Shown: in pieces, positions 30,162-41,275 of the stretch | Layout of the letters: every line of letters starts with the position of its first letter | How positions within the stretch are numbered: position 1 is the first letter of the stretch | Assembly: GCA_964019135.1 (NCBI GenBank) | Contig: OZ025252.1 | Coordinates: 7,332,823 to 7,396,822, forward strand | DNA: 64,000 nucleotides | Direction: 5' to 3' | Source: Arenicola marina | Lineage: Eukaryota; Annelida; Polychaeta; Arenicolidae | The notes under the pieces: generated by a model | Databases searched by the model: none | The model's input: only the letters and a program-made list of their open reading frames with translations | Told to the model about the DNA's origin: nothing | Position numbers and translations under genes: made by a program

Positions 30162-32488
30162 ATGGGGCGACACTGCAATTTCGTTAACAATGACGAGATT
30201 TGGTAAGTATCATTTATTTTAACGTTGATAATTGTGATAAAAAGTTAACAATTGACTTGAGGTGTGAGTTGGTCACATTATGAAATTAAATATTAGTGCT
30301 GAATTTGGTCAAGTAACAACACCCCGGGACAATTTAATGGGGCTGGATGAAGCTTGCCCCAGACCAGATGTATCTTTGCTTATAGATCGAGTTTAAAGTT
30401 GCATAGGGTCCTAAGTTGTGATCAGATAGGAATTCAGATTTTGTGTTTAGACGGATTTAGACGGAGGGTGGGGTGGGGGCTGCAGTATCTCGCCACCTCC
30501 ATTAGAGAGGTAAAACAAGGTCATTTTTAATTAAAACAGCAGATCAGGGGGTCGTTTACACTAACAGTTTCGAACTCGTAACCCTATCTTTTACATGCTA
30601 ATTTATAAACCAGTCGTTTGCTACGAGTAATGGACCATGTCCGAAAACAGCTGCGAGCGGCTCCATGCCGGTTCCCAGCCTATGTTGTAAGCATTTTCGT
30701 GTAATTTATTATTAAACATTATTAAAACAAATATTTGCAATATATTTATAATAGATTTAAAAACAAATCTTTCCTCTTCGGCCTGGCAATATAACTTCTG
30801 GAGACCTTAGTGATATGATCTCTTGCTTACTGTTTGAAAGTGGCCTAAGATGCTTTACTTGAAATGGATTCGGAAGACAACGTCAATAGATAATATCGCA
30901 CATTTGCTAAAGCGAATGATGTACTTATCGTTTCAATTAATGGTCATGTTTGTTTTACTTTCTAGGAAGGATCATGTTAGACACGAAATGCAGTCATTCA
31001 CGAAAAAATGGCCGGAAAAATGGGGATTTCTGACTGAAGAATACAGAAAGGCAAGTAGTGTGTTTCTTATCGGAAACAAATTGACAACATAGGTACCAGT
31101 CAAAGAGACATTTTCTACTGTTATAACAAACGTAGAAGTTAATATGATCGTTAAAAATTGGCATTATATGTAATATTATTAAATGACGTAGCAGGTGAGA
31201 AATCTACCTTTTTTCCGCTATATAATGTATATGACGTGTCTTCAAGGAATCATCTCTTCTTTCCTTTCATTTATTACACAATAAACACTTTGTATTTTTT
31301 AGTCAATAAGGACATAAATATTTCCATGTTCGTTTCAACGATTTTGCAGGAGTTTCAATATTTTTCAGGTGAAAAATCCCCTTTGTACGGATTTGCATCA
31401 GTAATTCCATAATGTGCATCTCGCCTTCCTCAGTCCAGCTCAGAACAAACAAAACACGAACTCTCATTCTCTTTAAAGGGAACCGCCAGCCTGGCCTCTA
31501 ACGCTGCTTTACCGATTCATATAATAACCAATTGTCTATCCTCCAAATTATAGAATGTTTCGTTCTATCTGTAGCTCACAATAAAATTTAGAAGTGACCG
31601 CCAGGCACGATTTTGTCGCCTACCCAGGCGGCAGCCCATTTTGGAGGCGTGTCCGGTACTGACCAATCAGGAGGCGATACTAATTTATTCAAACCGGAAA
31701 TTGCGCCTATTGTGTGAGCAAAACAAGAGCGCGTGATAATCGCTAATATAAATAGCTGCGATTATAACTCCCATCATGGCATTGTTGCTGAGTCAATCGG
31801 CGCAAGACGTATATCAATTTGTTTGGACGGTACTTTTCCATGAAACACTAAGATCTTGCGCTACTGCGCGGCTTGGAACTGCTGCTGTTCATCTGTAAAT
31901 CGCGGCCCTGATCTCTCTCTCCGCGAGCTTAAACGTAAGACGGCGCCATATGAATAGTCACAATATGCGTCACTTCTCCCGGGAAAATGGCGCTCTGCTT
32001 GACATTGCTGGGGGCGGGTTGCCTTAATTTGTTCTCCTTACCAGTCGGCCGAAACGAAGCGTTAACACTCGCCAATTTAATATTAAGATGTAAACTTTCG
32101 GTGCAGATCGCGATTAAATTAGGTTGGACACCCGCTTTAACTATCACACTTTTGTTACATCAGCTCCGTATGTTTCCTCTTCCCACAGATGCATAGAGAG
32201 CTGGGAGGTCTGCCGACCACCCCGGCGGTGGAGTCTTCGGGATCAGCCGCAGGGCCGCCCGGATCCCGAGACATGCGCGGCAGTGACGTTCCCACACTTC
32301 CGGCTGTGAAAGGGGCGCTCCAGAAGGATTCCCAGGAACGTTCCGGATCAGTATTCCCCATGACAACGGCGCAACAGATCGGCTGGAAGTCCTCGCGTCC
32401 GGATTGTCAGCTGGAGACTTACAGACCAAACGCCAGGGGGCGCATTGGTATCATCAAACTGTTTAATTGGCCACAACAAGGACTTTGA
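30162..32488 (+). CDS. CIMIP1: CIMIP1 (C20orf85/LLC1) orthologue, ciliary microtubule inner protein (three exons, complete)
   Basis: Exons 30162-30202, 30966-31050 and 32189-32488 give 426 nt: 141 aa plus stop (human 137). Exon 1 encodes MGRHCNFVNNDEIW, matching the family's N-terminal ...DEIW. Exon 2 encodes the conserved FTKKWPEKWGFLTEEY, against NWPQNWGFLTTPF in human as I recall it. Exon 3 carries a variable proline- and serine-rich middle, then TTAQQIGWKSSRP and the C-terminal FNWPQQGL, against TTQGFIGWRS and CWPKQG. Family knowledge: a small protein inside the doublet microtubules of motile cilia and sperm flagella, with no enzymatic role. Intron 1 is GT-AG (TG|gtaagt to ctag|GAAG). Intron 2 begins AAAG|gcaagt, a GC-AG intron. 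The 5' start is the only ATG giving the conserved N terminus. No clear AATAAA was found soon after the stop. Confidence 0.93.
31051..32188 (+). other. GC-AG intron of CIMIP1
   Basis: The donor is AAAG|GCAAGT, the usual strong context for the minor GC donor class, and the acceptor is cttcccacag. The junction is in phase 0 and joins the WGFLTEEYRK exon to the last exon in frame. No GT donor nearby preserves the frame at the conserved boundary. Confidence 0.85.
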
Positions 32489-33115
32489 AGGATTATTTCC
32501 GATAAAGCGCCAGAAATCTGTAGAAAATGACGATTTTAAATCAGGATTAATGCGTAATGTTATACGACCGAATACGTGTTTTCACTAATATTAAGCAAAT
32601 GTTCCGGATGTGGATCAGTAACCAGTGGAACGCGAAAACGTTTGCATTAGTCGAAGTACACAGTTATACCAGCTGAGAACCTTGGCTGTGACGTTATGAT
32701 TGCGTGAACATTTTACAAAACCATCCACCCCATAAGCAAATCTGTTCCTTACTGAATTGCTCAACTAAAGACATTTATTTACAAATACCTTGACTTTTGG
32801 CTGGTAGGGGCTTGGCTTCAGCTGCCCCCCTCCCCCTCCCCCCCCCCGCCCCCCACAACGGTCGTAAGATCTTTTCTGGGGGTCCTAATTATCAATTATT
32901 CAAGCTCCCCAGCGCCTAATACTTGGGTCCGCTCCTCAAAATCGGTATGCACGCAAAATAATATAAGAGTAGTCAACAACAGAAATATTGCAATTAATTA
33001 TATAAAACATTGGACTACATGTCCTTTGAGAAAGAGTAGATGGTTGTAAGTTACATGCACTATCAATAGAGCAGCGCCCTCACGATCCATGAAGACACGG
33101 ATTAATCCTGTGACA
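32489..33115. other. Intergenic DNA 3' of CIMIP1
   Basis: No coding exon recognised. It probably contains the CIMIP1 3' untranslated region, but I saw no AATAAA to define its end. A C-rich run lies at 32825-32860. Confidence 0.4.
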
Positions 33116-33287
33116 GGGTCGGATCCAGAGATAGGGGGTGCCGCGGTTTCGAGAGATGGTCTAGTTTTGGGTTTTCATATGTTAATACTATAAATTTCGG
33201 CACTAAAAGGGGGGGCCAAGGCCGGGTCGCCCCTCCCCCCCCCCCTTCCCCCCTCCTTCCCTCCCCACCTCCCCCTTGGATCCGCCC
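33116..33287. mobile_element. Short non-autonomous inverted-repeat element, copy B (GGATCCGCCC family)
   Basis: The inverted ends are GGGTCGGATCC and GGATCCGCCC. Flanks CTGTGACA (33108-33115) and CTGTGCGA (33288-33295) match at 6 of 8 positions, consistent with an eroded 8-bp target duplication. The interior has no coding potential and a long C-rich run near the right end. Confidence 0.6.
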
Positions 33288-34527
33288 CTGTGCGATCGGT
33301 ACACCGGCGAATTGTCAGGGCGGAACTAGTAGTTTGCCTGTGTGTGTGGGGGTGGGGGCTTAATGAGGTAGGCGCAGGCGGTGTTGTGGAATGGAAATGG
33401 CCGGGGGGAGAGAGGAAGCGGGAAGGGATGGAGAGAGGTCCTGGATTCACCACTGCTTATATAAGGGATTATGACACCGGTCACCATTTTTTAAGCTAGA
33501 GGTACACATGATATATACAGATCTCAGGTTACGCTAGTTACCAGGTTCCTAACATGATAAGACTTGAGTTGAGACGTACACCATAACATGGGTATCATGT
33601 CGCCCTTCTCAACACCAACCAATTAAGGGCACGCCGATTAATTATAACATTTCGGTTTGTATTTCATTTTTTGCTGTAATTGAAACACTAACAGTGGTGG
33701 ACATGTAAATATGACAAGGAAGTAAATCAATATGTTGCATTTTATAATTAATTGCGTTCCGCGTTCCACCGGCGCCATGACACCTGACCAGTGCCCTGGC
33801 TACTGGAGGACAGTGACACCCGGAACCAGCTGACACTAACAGGGAAGCAAGTCTCCAGCGGACCTTGTTCTAGGCGGTATTGATCGGGATCTGTCATATC
33901 CGATTTCAGCTGGCTATGACTGTATCACAACCGCGCTGATCCAGCGATTTGTGATTCAGAACAAGGCTCTCTATAGGCCCCCCCCCCCCCCCCCCTAGGC
34001 CTAGATATGAATTGACTTCTCCAATATCATGAAATCTTCAGAGCAAAGACGGCAAAACCATCCAATCTTTGCTGGGCAGTTGGACAAACAGCGTTGGGGA
34101 GTTCTGGCGCGGAGCGTGGGAGGAGTGGGGGTGGAGGTGGGGGTGAAGGGAGGAAAGGGAAGGCTGGAGATGACGCGGCAAAGGAGTTGAGGGAATAGCG
34201 GATTTCGACTTGACAACCCGTACTTGGTCTCCTATTTGATTTGCCCATTAATGAATGCTTCATTTTTGTTGGGCCGAGTGGTTGTAAGAAGATATCCCCT
34301 TCAGCTTGTCGACCAACTGTCGCCTTCCCGTGTCTCTCCCTATATCTGCCCTCCCAAGCCCATCCCTTTCCGTCTCCCCGCAGAGCGGAGACAGTCCATC
34401 TTGGATTAATTTCTCTGCTATCAGGTTACCCGGCCCTCCGCGATGGGGTTGGAATCCGGCCAGAACGATCTTCATCTTCCCAAGACTATCTCTAAACCAG
34501 CCAGCGGATGATATTGAGTTTTTGTTG
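33288..34527. other. Intergenic stretch without a recognised gene
   Basis: Unique sequence with short G- and C-rich runs (33345-33440, 33978-33998, 34100-34165). No exon or element could be supported. Confidence 0.4.
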
Positions 34528-36275
34528 CTGACGGTCTTTTGGTCATTCTGTCCTCGATGGCCATGTTGTGGCTGTCTTCAGTCATTCTGTCCTCGATGGC
34601 CATGTTGTGGGTGTCTTCAGTAATTCTGTCCTCGATGGCCATGTTGTGGGTGTCGTCAGTCACTCTGTCCTCGATGGCCATGTTGTGGCTGTCTTCAGTC
34701 ATTCTGTCCTCGATGGCCATGTTATGACCGTCTTTAGTCATTCTGTCCTCGATGGCCATGTTGTCACCGTCTATAGTCATTCTGTCCTCGATGGCCATGT
34801 TGTGGCTGTCTTCAGTCATTCTGTCCTCAATGGCCATGTTGTGGGTGTCTTCAGTTATTCTGTCCTCGATGGCCATGTTATGACCGTCTTTAGTCATTCT
34901 GTCCTCGATGGCCATGTTGTCACCGTCTATAGTCATTCTGTCCTCGATGGCCATGTTGTGGGTGTCTTCAGTAATTCTGTCCTCGATGGCCATGTTGTGG
35001 GTGTCTTCAGTCACTCTGTCCTCGATGGCCATGTTGTGGCTGTCTTCAGTCATTCTGTCCTCGATGGCCATGTTATGACCGTCTTTAGTCATTCTGTCCT
35101 CGATGGCCATGTTGTCACCGTCTATAGTCATTCTGTCCTCGATGGCCATGTTGTGGCTGTCTTCAGTCATTCTGTCCTCAATGGCCATGGTGTGGGTGTC
35201 TTCAGTCATTCTGCCCTCGATGGCCATGTTGTGACCGTCTACAGTCATTCTGTCCTCGATGGCCATGTTGTGGCCGTCTTCAGTCATTCTGTCCTCGATG
35301 GGGATGTTATCACCGTCTTCAGTCATTCTGTCCTCGATGGCCATGTTGTAGCTGTCTTCAGTCATTCTGTACTCGATGGCCATGTTGTGGCTGTCTTCAG
35401 TCATTCTGTCCTCGATGGCCATGTTGTGGGTGTCTTCAGTCACTCTGTCCTCGATGGCCATGTTGTTTCTGTCGTCAGTCATGCTGTCCTCGATGGCCAT
35501 GTTGTGGGTGTCTTCAGTCATTCTGTACTCGATGGCCATGTTGTGACTGTCTTCAGTCATTCTGTCCTCGATGGCCATGTTGTAGCTGTCTTCAGTCATT
35601 CTGTACTCGATGGCCATGTTGTGGCTGTCTTCAGTCATTCTGTACTCGATGGCCATGTTGTGGCTGTCTTCAGTCATTCTGTCCTCGATGGCCATGTTTT
35701 GGGTGTCTTCAGTCACTCTGTCCTCGATGGCCATGTTGTTTCTGTCGTCAGTCATTCTGTCCTCGATGGCCATGTTGTGGGTGTCTTCAGTCACTCTGTC
35801 CTCGATGGCCATGTTGTTTCTGTCGTCAGTCATTCTGTCCTCGATGGCCATGTTGTGGGTGTCTTCAGTAATTCTGTCCTCGATGGCCATGTTGTGGGTG
35901 TCTTCAGTCACTCTGTCCTCGATGGCCATGTTGTGGGTGTCTTCAGTCACTCTGTCCTCGATGGCCATGTTGTGGGTGTCTTCAGTCACTCTGTCCTCGA
36001 TGGCCATGTTGTCACCGTCTATAGTCATTCTGTCCTCGATGGCCATGTTGTGGCTGTCTTCAGTCATTCTGTCCTCAATGGCCATGTTGTGGGTGTCTTC
36101 AGTCATTCTGTCCTCGATGGGGATGTTATCACCGTCTTCAGTCATTCTGTCCTCGATGGCCATGTTGTGGGTGTCTTCAGTCATTCTGTCCTCGATGGCC
36201 ATGTTGTGGCCGTCTTCAGTCATTCTGTCCTCGATGGCCATGTTGTGGCCGTCTTCAGTCATTCTGTCCTTGAAG
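34528..36275. repeat. 39-bp minisatellite, about 45 units, open on both strands
   Basis: The unit is built on TCCTCGATGGCCATGTTGTG, then a variable TGTCTTCAGTCATTC. The 39-bp length keeps frame, so a frame of 596 codons on the minus strand (34472-36262, repeating MTEDGHNMAIEDR) and one of 574 on the plus strand (34568-36292) both stay open. Unit variants such as CACCGTCTATAG and GTTTCTGTCGTC recur in the same order, showing higher-order duplication. I see no start context, splice sites or non-repeat domain to support a protein. Confidence 0.95.
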
Positions 36276-36329
36276 CAACGTATTGGCCATAACTTAATTG
36301 TTATAGGTATTGCAATTCTTGACTAGTGG

Positions 36330-36675
36330 GTAAGGAAGTGTTTTGTAAGGCACTGGTTGACAAGGCACCGATTGGTAAGGGACTGGTTGGTAAGGCACTG
36401 GTTGACAAGGCACTGATTGGTAAGGGACTAGTTGGTAAGGCACTGGTTGACAAGGCACTGATTGGTCAAGGACTGGTTGGTAAGGCACTGGTTGACAAGG
36501 CACCGATTGGTAAGGGACTGGTTGGTAAGGCACTGGTTGACAAGGCACTGATTGGTAAAGGACTGGTTGGTAAGGCACTGGTTGACAAGGCACTGATTGG
36601 TAAGGGACTGCTTGGTAAGGCACTGGTTGCTAAAGGACTGGTTGCTGAAGGACTGGTTGCTAAGGGACTGGTTTA
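36330..36675. repeat. 15/45-bp minisatellite
   Basis: Three related 15-bp units (TAAGGCACTGGTTGA, CAAGGCACTGATTGG, TAAGGGACTGGTTGG) form a 45-bp higher-order unit repeated about seven times. It starts some 50 bp after the 39-bp array ends, so two unrelated minisatellites lie almost side by side. Confidence 0.95.
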
Positions 36676-38803
36676 GGAATTGTTCTGGATTCCGGACCGG
36701 CTGTCATGGCATATTGAGGGGCCGGCCGCTAAGCTCCGGGGAGAGGCTGGATGGTGGGTCTGAGGGGAAGGGGGGGATGGCGGCACCGCGGTGTTAGGTG
36801 ACTCTCACGTCTTGCCGATCGGCAGAGGAGGGGGAGGGGGTGTAGAGGGAGAGGTAGGGGAGGAGGAGGAGGAGAGATGGGATGGGGCGCCATGGGTACT
36901 CTCGGGTGACCCCCCCCCCCTCGCACACACACGCCCCCTCACCCCCTCCCGCCCGGTGATGTACCCAGAACCGCTAATCCTTTCGTCTGGCGTCTTACCA
37001 TAACCTTTAGCTATATATGTGTAAGTAAATTCTCCGCTCTTGTCTGATGTACCTGGATCAAAACTACTTGTTAGCCTGACGCAAGTTCTACAATAATGGA
37101 AAGATGTCAGGGGAATCTTGAAACGGGGGGAGGGGGGGGGGGTGGTGAGGGGCGGGGCAAAGATAAAGAAAGTCAGATCTACGAAGCTTATGCATTGTAA
37201 TACCTAAGGAGAGGCCAGGAGGCACGTAATTTGAAATGGGGGGGGGAGGTATACCCTAGGTTTTGAAAAAGGGGCACGTGCCACCTGTACCCCCCCCCCC
37301 CCTGCACACGCCTATAGGTGTATGCTTCAGAATAGGAGGGGGTAAGGAGAGTAGGTTACTCTAGAAGATATATTTTTCGATATTACAAGTCTATATATAA
37401 TGCGCGAACATTCGTCTTTTCGGCGGGACGTTCGTTCAGAAAGATTTAAACAGATATGAAGACGTGGGAGTTATTCAGAAGAGGTTATGGTGGGGGTGGG
37501 ACGGGGGGTGGGGGTGAGCGCAGGTCCAGTTTTTATGGGGCCTTATCAAGGATCCGACTGTTAGGGAGTTCCGCCCTCTTTGGGTTTTAGCGCTCTCGTA
37601 TCTTTATCTTCCGCCACCGGACTGAGATGGCAGCGGCTGAGATGATATTGACAAGGCTGTTAGAGAAGATAAATATGGAGTATTAGTATTCAGCTGTCGT
37701 ATCCGTATGCAATTGACCATTCGTATTCGGGTGCATTTCATACTTGAATACGTCACCAAAGTAGGCGTATGTACACACGAAGAACCCAGTATCTTTAACT
37801 CGAATACTTGAATCCTTTTAACTTGCGGCAATACTCGAATAGTTTTAATGTGCATGGCAATATAACTTTGTTTCCCTACACCCCCACCGTCTATCTTTCT
37901 ACAGGAACAATCCAACCCAACACGTTGGCTAGTCATCTTAATAGTCTCACAATAACTATTCATCGACAAACCTTGCATAGTCTGGTCGCTACCCTCAATA
38001 CAGACGGAGCAAAGACTATTACAAAGAAAGAAATCTTTCTAGTATAATTTGGTCCGCTGTTGGGCCAAAAAACCATGGTGAGGCGTTTCCGGTTATAATC
38101 CGAGGCAGACGACATGCGCGGGTTGCTATGGCTTCTGGGACGGATGGCGGCCATGTTGGATTTCATGCAGTTTGTGATGGCATCAATCAGGACCACGCAT
38201 GCACACAGTTGAACTTCCGCTCTCGGCTGCCACAGTCGAAGTCGCTTATTGATAGATAACCCCACTCCCGCGCCGCCTTGTACTGCAATTGGCAATAGCC
38301 TGTAGGCCAAGCCGTTTAAACGGTCGGGAGTGGCGAGGAGGGCGTGTTGAACAGGCCAATAAACAGCGGTGAGCATACCGTGGAATCTGCCCGCAACACG
38401 AGATTCGCTAAGTGGTTAGGTTGGGATTCCTGGCGCGTGAGGGTGAAGGTCAGAGGTCACAGGGCAGTAATTAGGACAGGCCGTTCCACGCGGACCTGCC
38501 GTCGTCTCTTGGGGGTGGCGTCTGCAAGTCTTGGGGGGTGGCGCCTACCCCCCGTCCGCCCTCTGGCTGGGCTGGGCTGGGCTGGGCTGGGCCACCCAGC
38601 TACCTTACGTCTTTGGGGGAGGGAACGGATATGTTTGATGACTGCCCCTTCCCCCGGCCTCCACTCGGTGACTTCCGCGCAGGTCACTGTCAGCCTTAAT
38701 CGTCGCTTCTGTTGGATTCCATTCTAAGAGAGATTGCAAAATAATAGGTTAAACGTTATAAAGCGACAAAATGCGAAGTCGTTTAAACATTTTAAACAGC
38801 ATT
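36676..38803. other. Intergenic stretch without a recognised gene
   Basis: Mostly unique sequence with G-rich runs (36820-36870, 37120-37155, 37485-37515) and a small GGGCT microsatellite at 38568-38592. A stretch at 37680-37855 with several GAATAC and GTATTC blocks may be an old short element, but its ends could not be defined. No exons recognised. Confidence 0.4.
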
Positions 38804-38808
38804 GTTGT

Positions 38809-39432
38809 TGTCACGAAGTTGATGCTTTTGATGATGTGCTCAAATCGTGGCATTAGTTCTCGGATATACCGGGATGTCAATTTCATGGCTGGCAGAGTTG
38901 AGCGCTGGGACCTTCCTTGTAGTGTCAACGTTTGTGTGATCGGCTCAGCCCTGACAGCGTCTGGGTGTGGCAGTACGCCGATATAAATACGGCGTCAGTC
39001 CCGAAGAGATCAGACTACCTTGGGGACAGGTCGATAGAGGACACCCGGCATCACAAGGACTACCCTATTCGGACGCTTCGGCGTCTAGCAGCGCTACTGC
39101 CACTCGGCCGGATCATCCGGTGTTGTCCCCTGATGTCCCTGTTGTCACCTGTGGACTATTATCGGGCCATCGCTGAGGCTGCTGTTCTTACCTCATCATG
39201 GCTGAGGCTGCTGTTCATACCTCATTATAGCTGAGGCTGCCGATCATCGCCGGGACATTGCTGGGGGTGCCGTTCGTGCCGAACTATTCCTGGGGCTGCC
39301 GCTCATACTCAACCATAGCTAAGGCTGTCGTTCACGCCGCGCCATTGCATATTATCCCATACGTTAACTTAATGTAAATAAATATTACACTATGTTACAA
39401 CCCCTTTGTCCATGAATATTCACTTCGTGACA
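38809..39432. mobile_element. Solo LTR of an LTR retrotransposon, probably Ty3/gypsy type
   Basis: The 624-bp element begins TGTCACGAAG and ends CTTCGTGACA, a perfect 10-bp inverted terminal repeat with TG...CA ends. GTTGT flanks both sides (38804-38808, 39433-39437), a perfect 5-bp target duplication. Inside are a TATAAATA box (38982-38989) and an AATAAA (39377-39382) in the right order for plus-strand LTR transcription, and several diverged GGCTGAGGCTGCTG-like repeats (39172-39330). No internal coding region is present, so it is a fossil left by recombination between two LTRs. The family is inferred from termini and duplication length. Confidence 0.9.
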
Positions 39433-39437
39433 GTTGT

Positions 39438-40354
39438 GTTCCCGATCTAAGTTATACTTTTTCAAGGGTCTGTTTGAAAACGTACATCGAGCGTATGGAC
39501 AGAATGGCGTGTATCTTATCTATAGTACAAACTTTCTGTGACTTCAGTTCAGAACCGAACCGGGCTACAATATAGCTATAGGCACATTGATGTTTTGTTA
39601 CCAGTACGGCACCATTAACTTATTAGTATTTTACTGAAACTAAACAAACGTCGTTGAAACTCTAACCCCATTGGCCCTGGCAGTTTACAATGATTTTAAC
39701 GATCATTATAAGTAATACTTTCAACATTTTGGACTTATAAGCCGACAGGGTTTGCAAAAAACGACAGTTAGAAATTAAAATTATTAAAGAAATAGTTTGA
39801 TATGATGCCTTCAACGCAGATGACAGTCAGGAATAACCCAGCAACTTTTAGCCTCGCTTCCCCTGCATTTATTTGTGTGTGATTTCACCGTTAACTGGCG
39901 TCATCAGGACAAATATGGCGGAACCAATGGACGCATCATCGCAAACGTTGACATACCGAGCAATGTCGCGCCATAAATAATGCTCGAATCTAAATTGGTC
40001 ATCCTTTGCTTTGGCCTAATTAGTGCAAGAATATGATCTATTCTTTCACTCAATATATGGGACCTTCATATAATCTATAAATCCTTGCAATGAATCAGTC
40101 GACTACGCACCAATCAGTGACGTGTTGCACATTGGTTCCATCAGCTGTTTTAGGTTTCCCATGTTTATCATTACATTTGATGCACATGTTCTGTCGCATA
40201 TAAATGTTGATACTGCAATCCAGTATATAGTACATATACGTATGTATAATGTTCTGGCAAGATGTGTTATATAGGGAAATATATCTCTTGAATATAGGGA
40301 AGTAACGGTTGCATCCTGGGAGATGTGTATTACGGTTGGTTTGCCTTCTCCCCA
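39438..40354. other. Intergenic stretch without a recognised gene
   Basis: AT-rich unique DNA with no recognised exon, RNA gene or element. Confidence 0.4.
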
Positions 40355-41275
40355 AGACACACGCGGTGCTGCTTAGAGACACGACCCACCAAGACACACG
40401 CCGCGCTACCTAAAGACACGACCCACCAAGACACACGCGGTGCCGCTCAGAGACACGACCCACCAAGACACACGCGGTGCTGCTTAGAGACACGACCCAC
40501 CAAGACACGCCGCGCTACCTAGAGACACGACCCACCTAGACACACGCGGTGCTGCCTAGAGACACGACCCACCAAGACACGCCGCGCTACCTAGAGACAC
40601 GACCCACCAAGACACACGCGGTGCTGCTTAGAGACACGACCCACCAAGACACACGCGGTGCTGCTTAGAGACACGACCCACCAAGACACACGCGGTGTTG
40701 CTTAGAGACACGACCCACCAAGACACACGCAGTGCTGCTTAGAGACACGACCCACCAAGACACACGCGGTGCTGCTTAGAGACACGACCCACCAAGACAC
40801 ACGCGGTGCTGCTTAGAGACACGACCCACCAAGACACGCCGCGCTACCTAGAGACACGACCCACCAAGACACACGCGGTGCTGCCTAGAGACACGACCCA
40901 CCAAGACACGCCGCGCTACCTAGAGACACGACCCACCTAGACACACGCGGTGCTGCTTAGAGACACGACTCACCAAGACACACGCGGTGCTGCTTAGAGA
41001 CACGACCCACCTAGACACACGCGGTGCTGCTTAGAGACACGACCCACCTAGACACACGCGCTACCTAGAGACACGACCCACCAAGACACACGCAGTGCTG
41101 CTTAGAGACACGACCCACCAAGACACACGCGGTGCTGCTTAGAGACACGACCCACCAAGACACACGCGGTGCTGCCTAGAGACACGACCCACCAAGACAC
41201 GCCGCGCTACCTAGAGACACGACCCACCAAGACACAGGCGTTGCTGCCTAGAGACACGACCCACCAGCACGGCGC
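40355..41275. repeat. 35/37-bp minisatellite, about 25 units
   Basis: Two unit types alternate: AGAGACACGACCCACCAAG followed by ACACACGCGGTGCTGCTT (37 bp), or by ACACGCCGCGCTACCT (35 bp). Their irregular order suggests duplication of blocks rather than single units. Confidence 0.96.

Noticed and set aside
34472-36262. 596-codon minus-strand protein repeating MTEDGHNMAIEDR
   Set aside because: An equally long frame is open on the opposite strand, there is no unique domain, and no splice or start evidence was found. Kept only as a finding.
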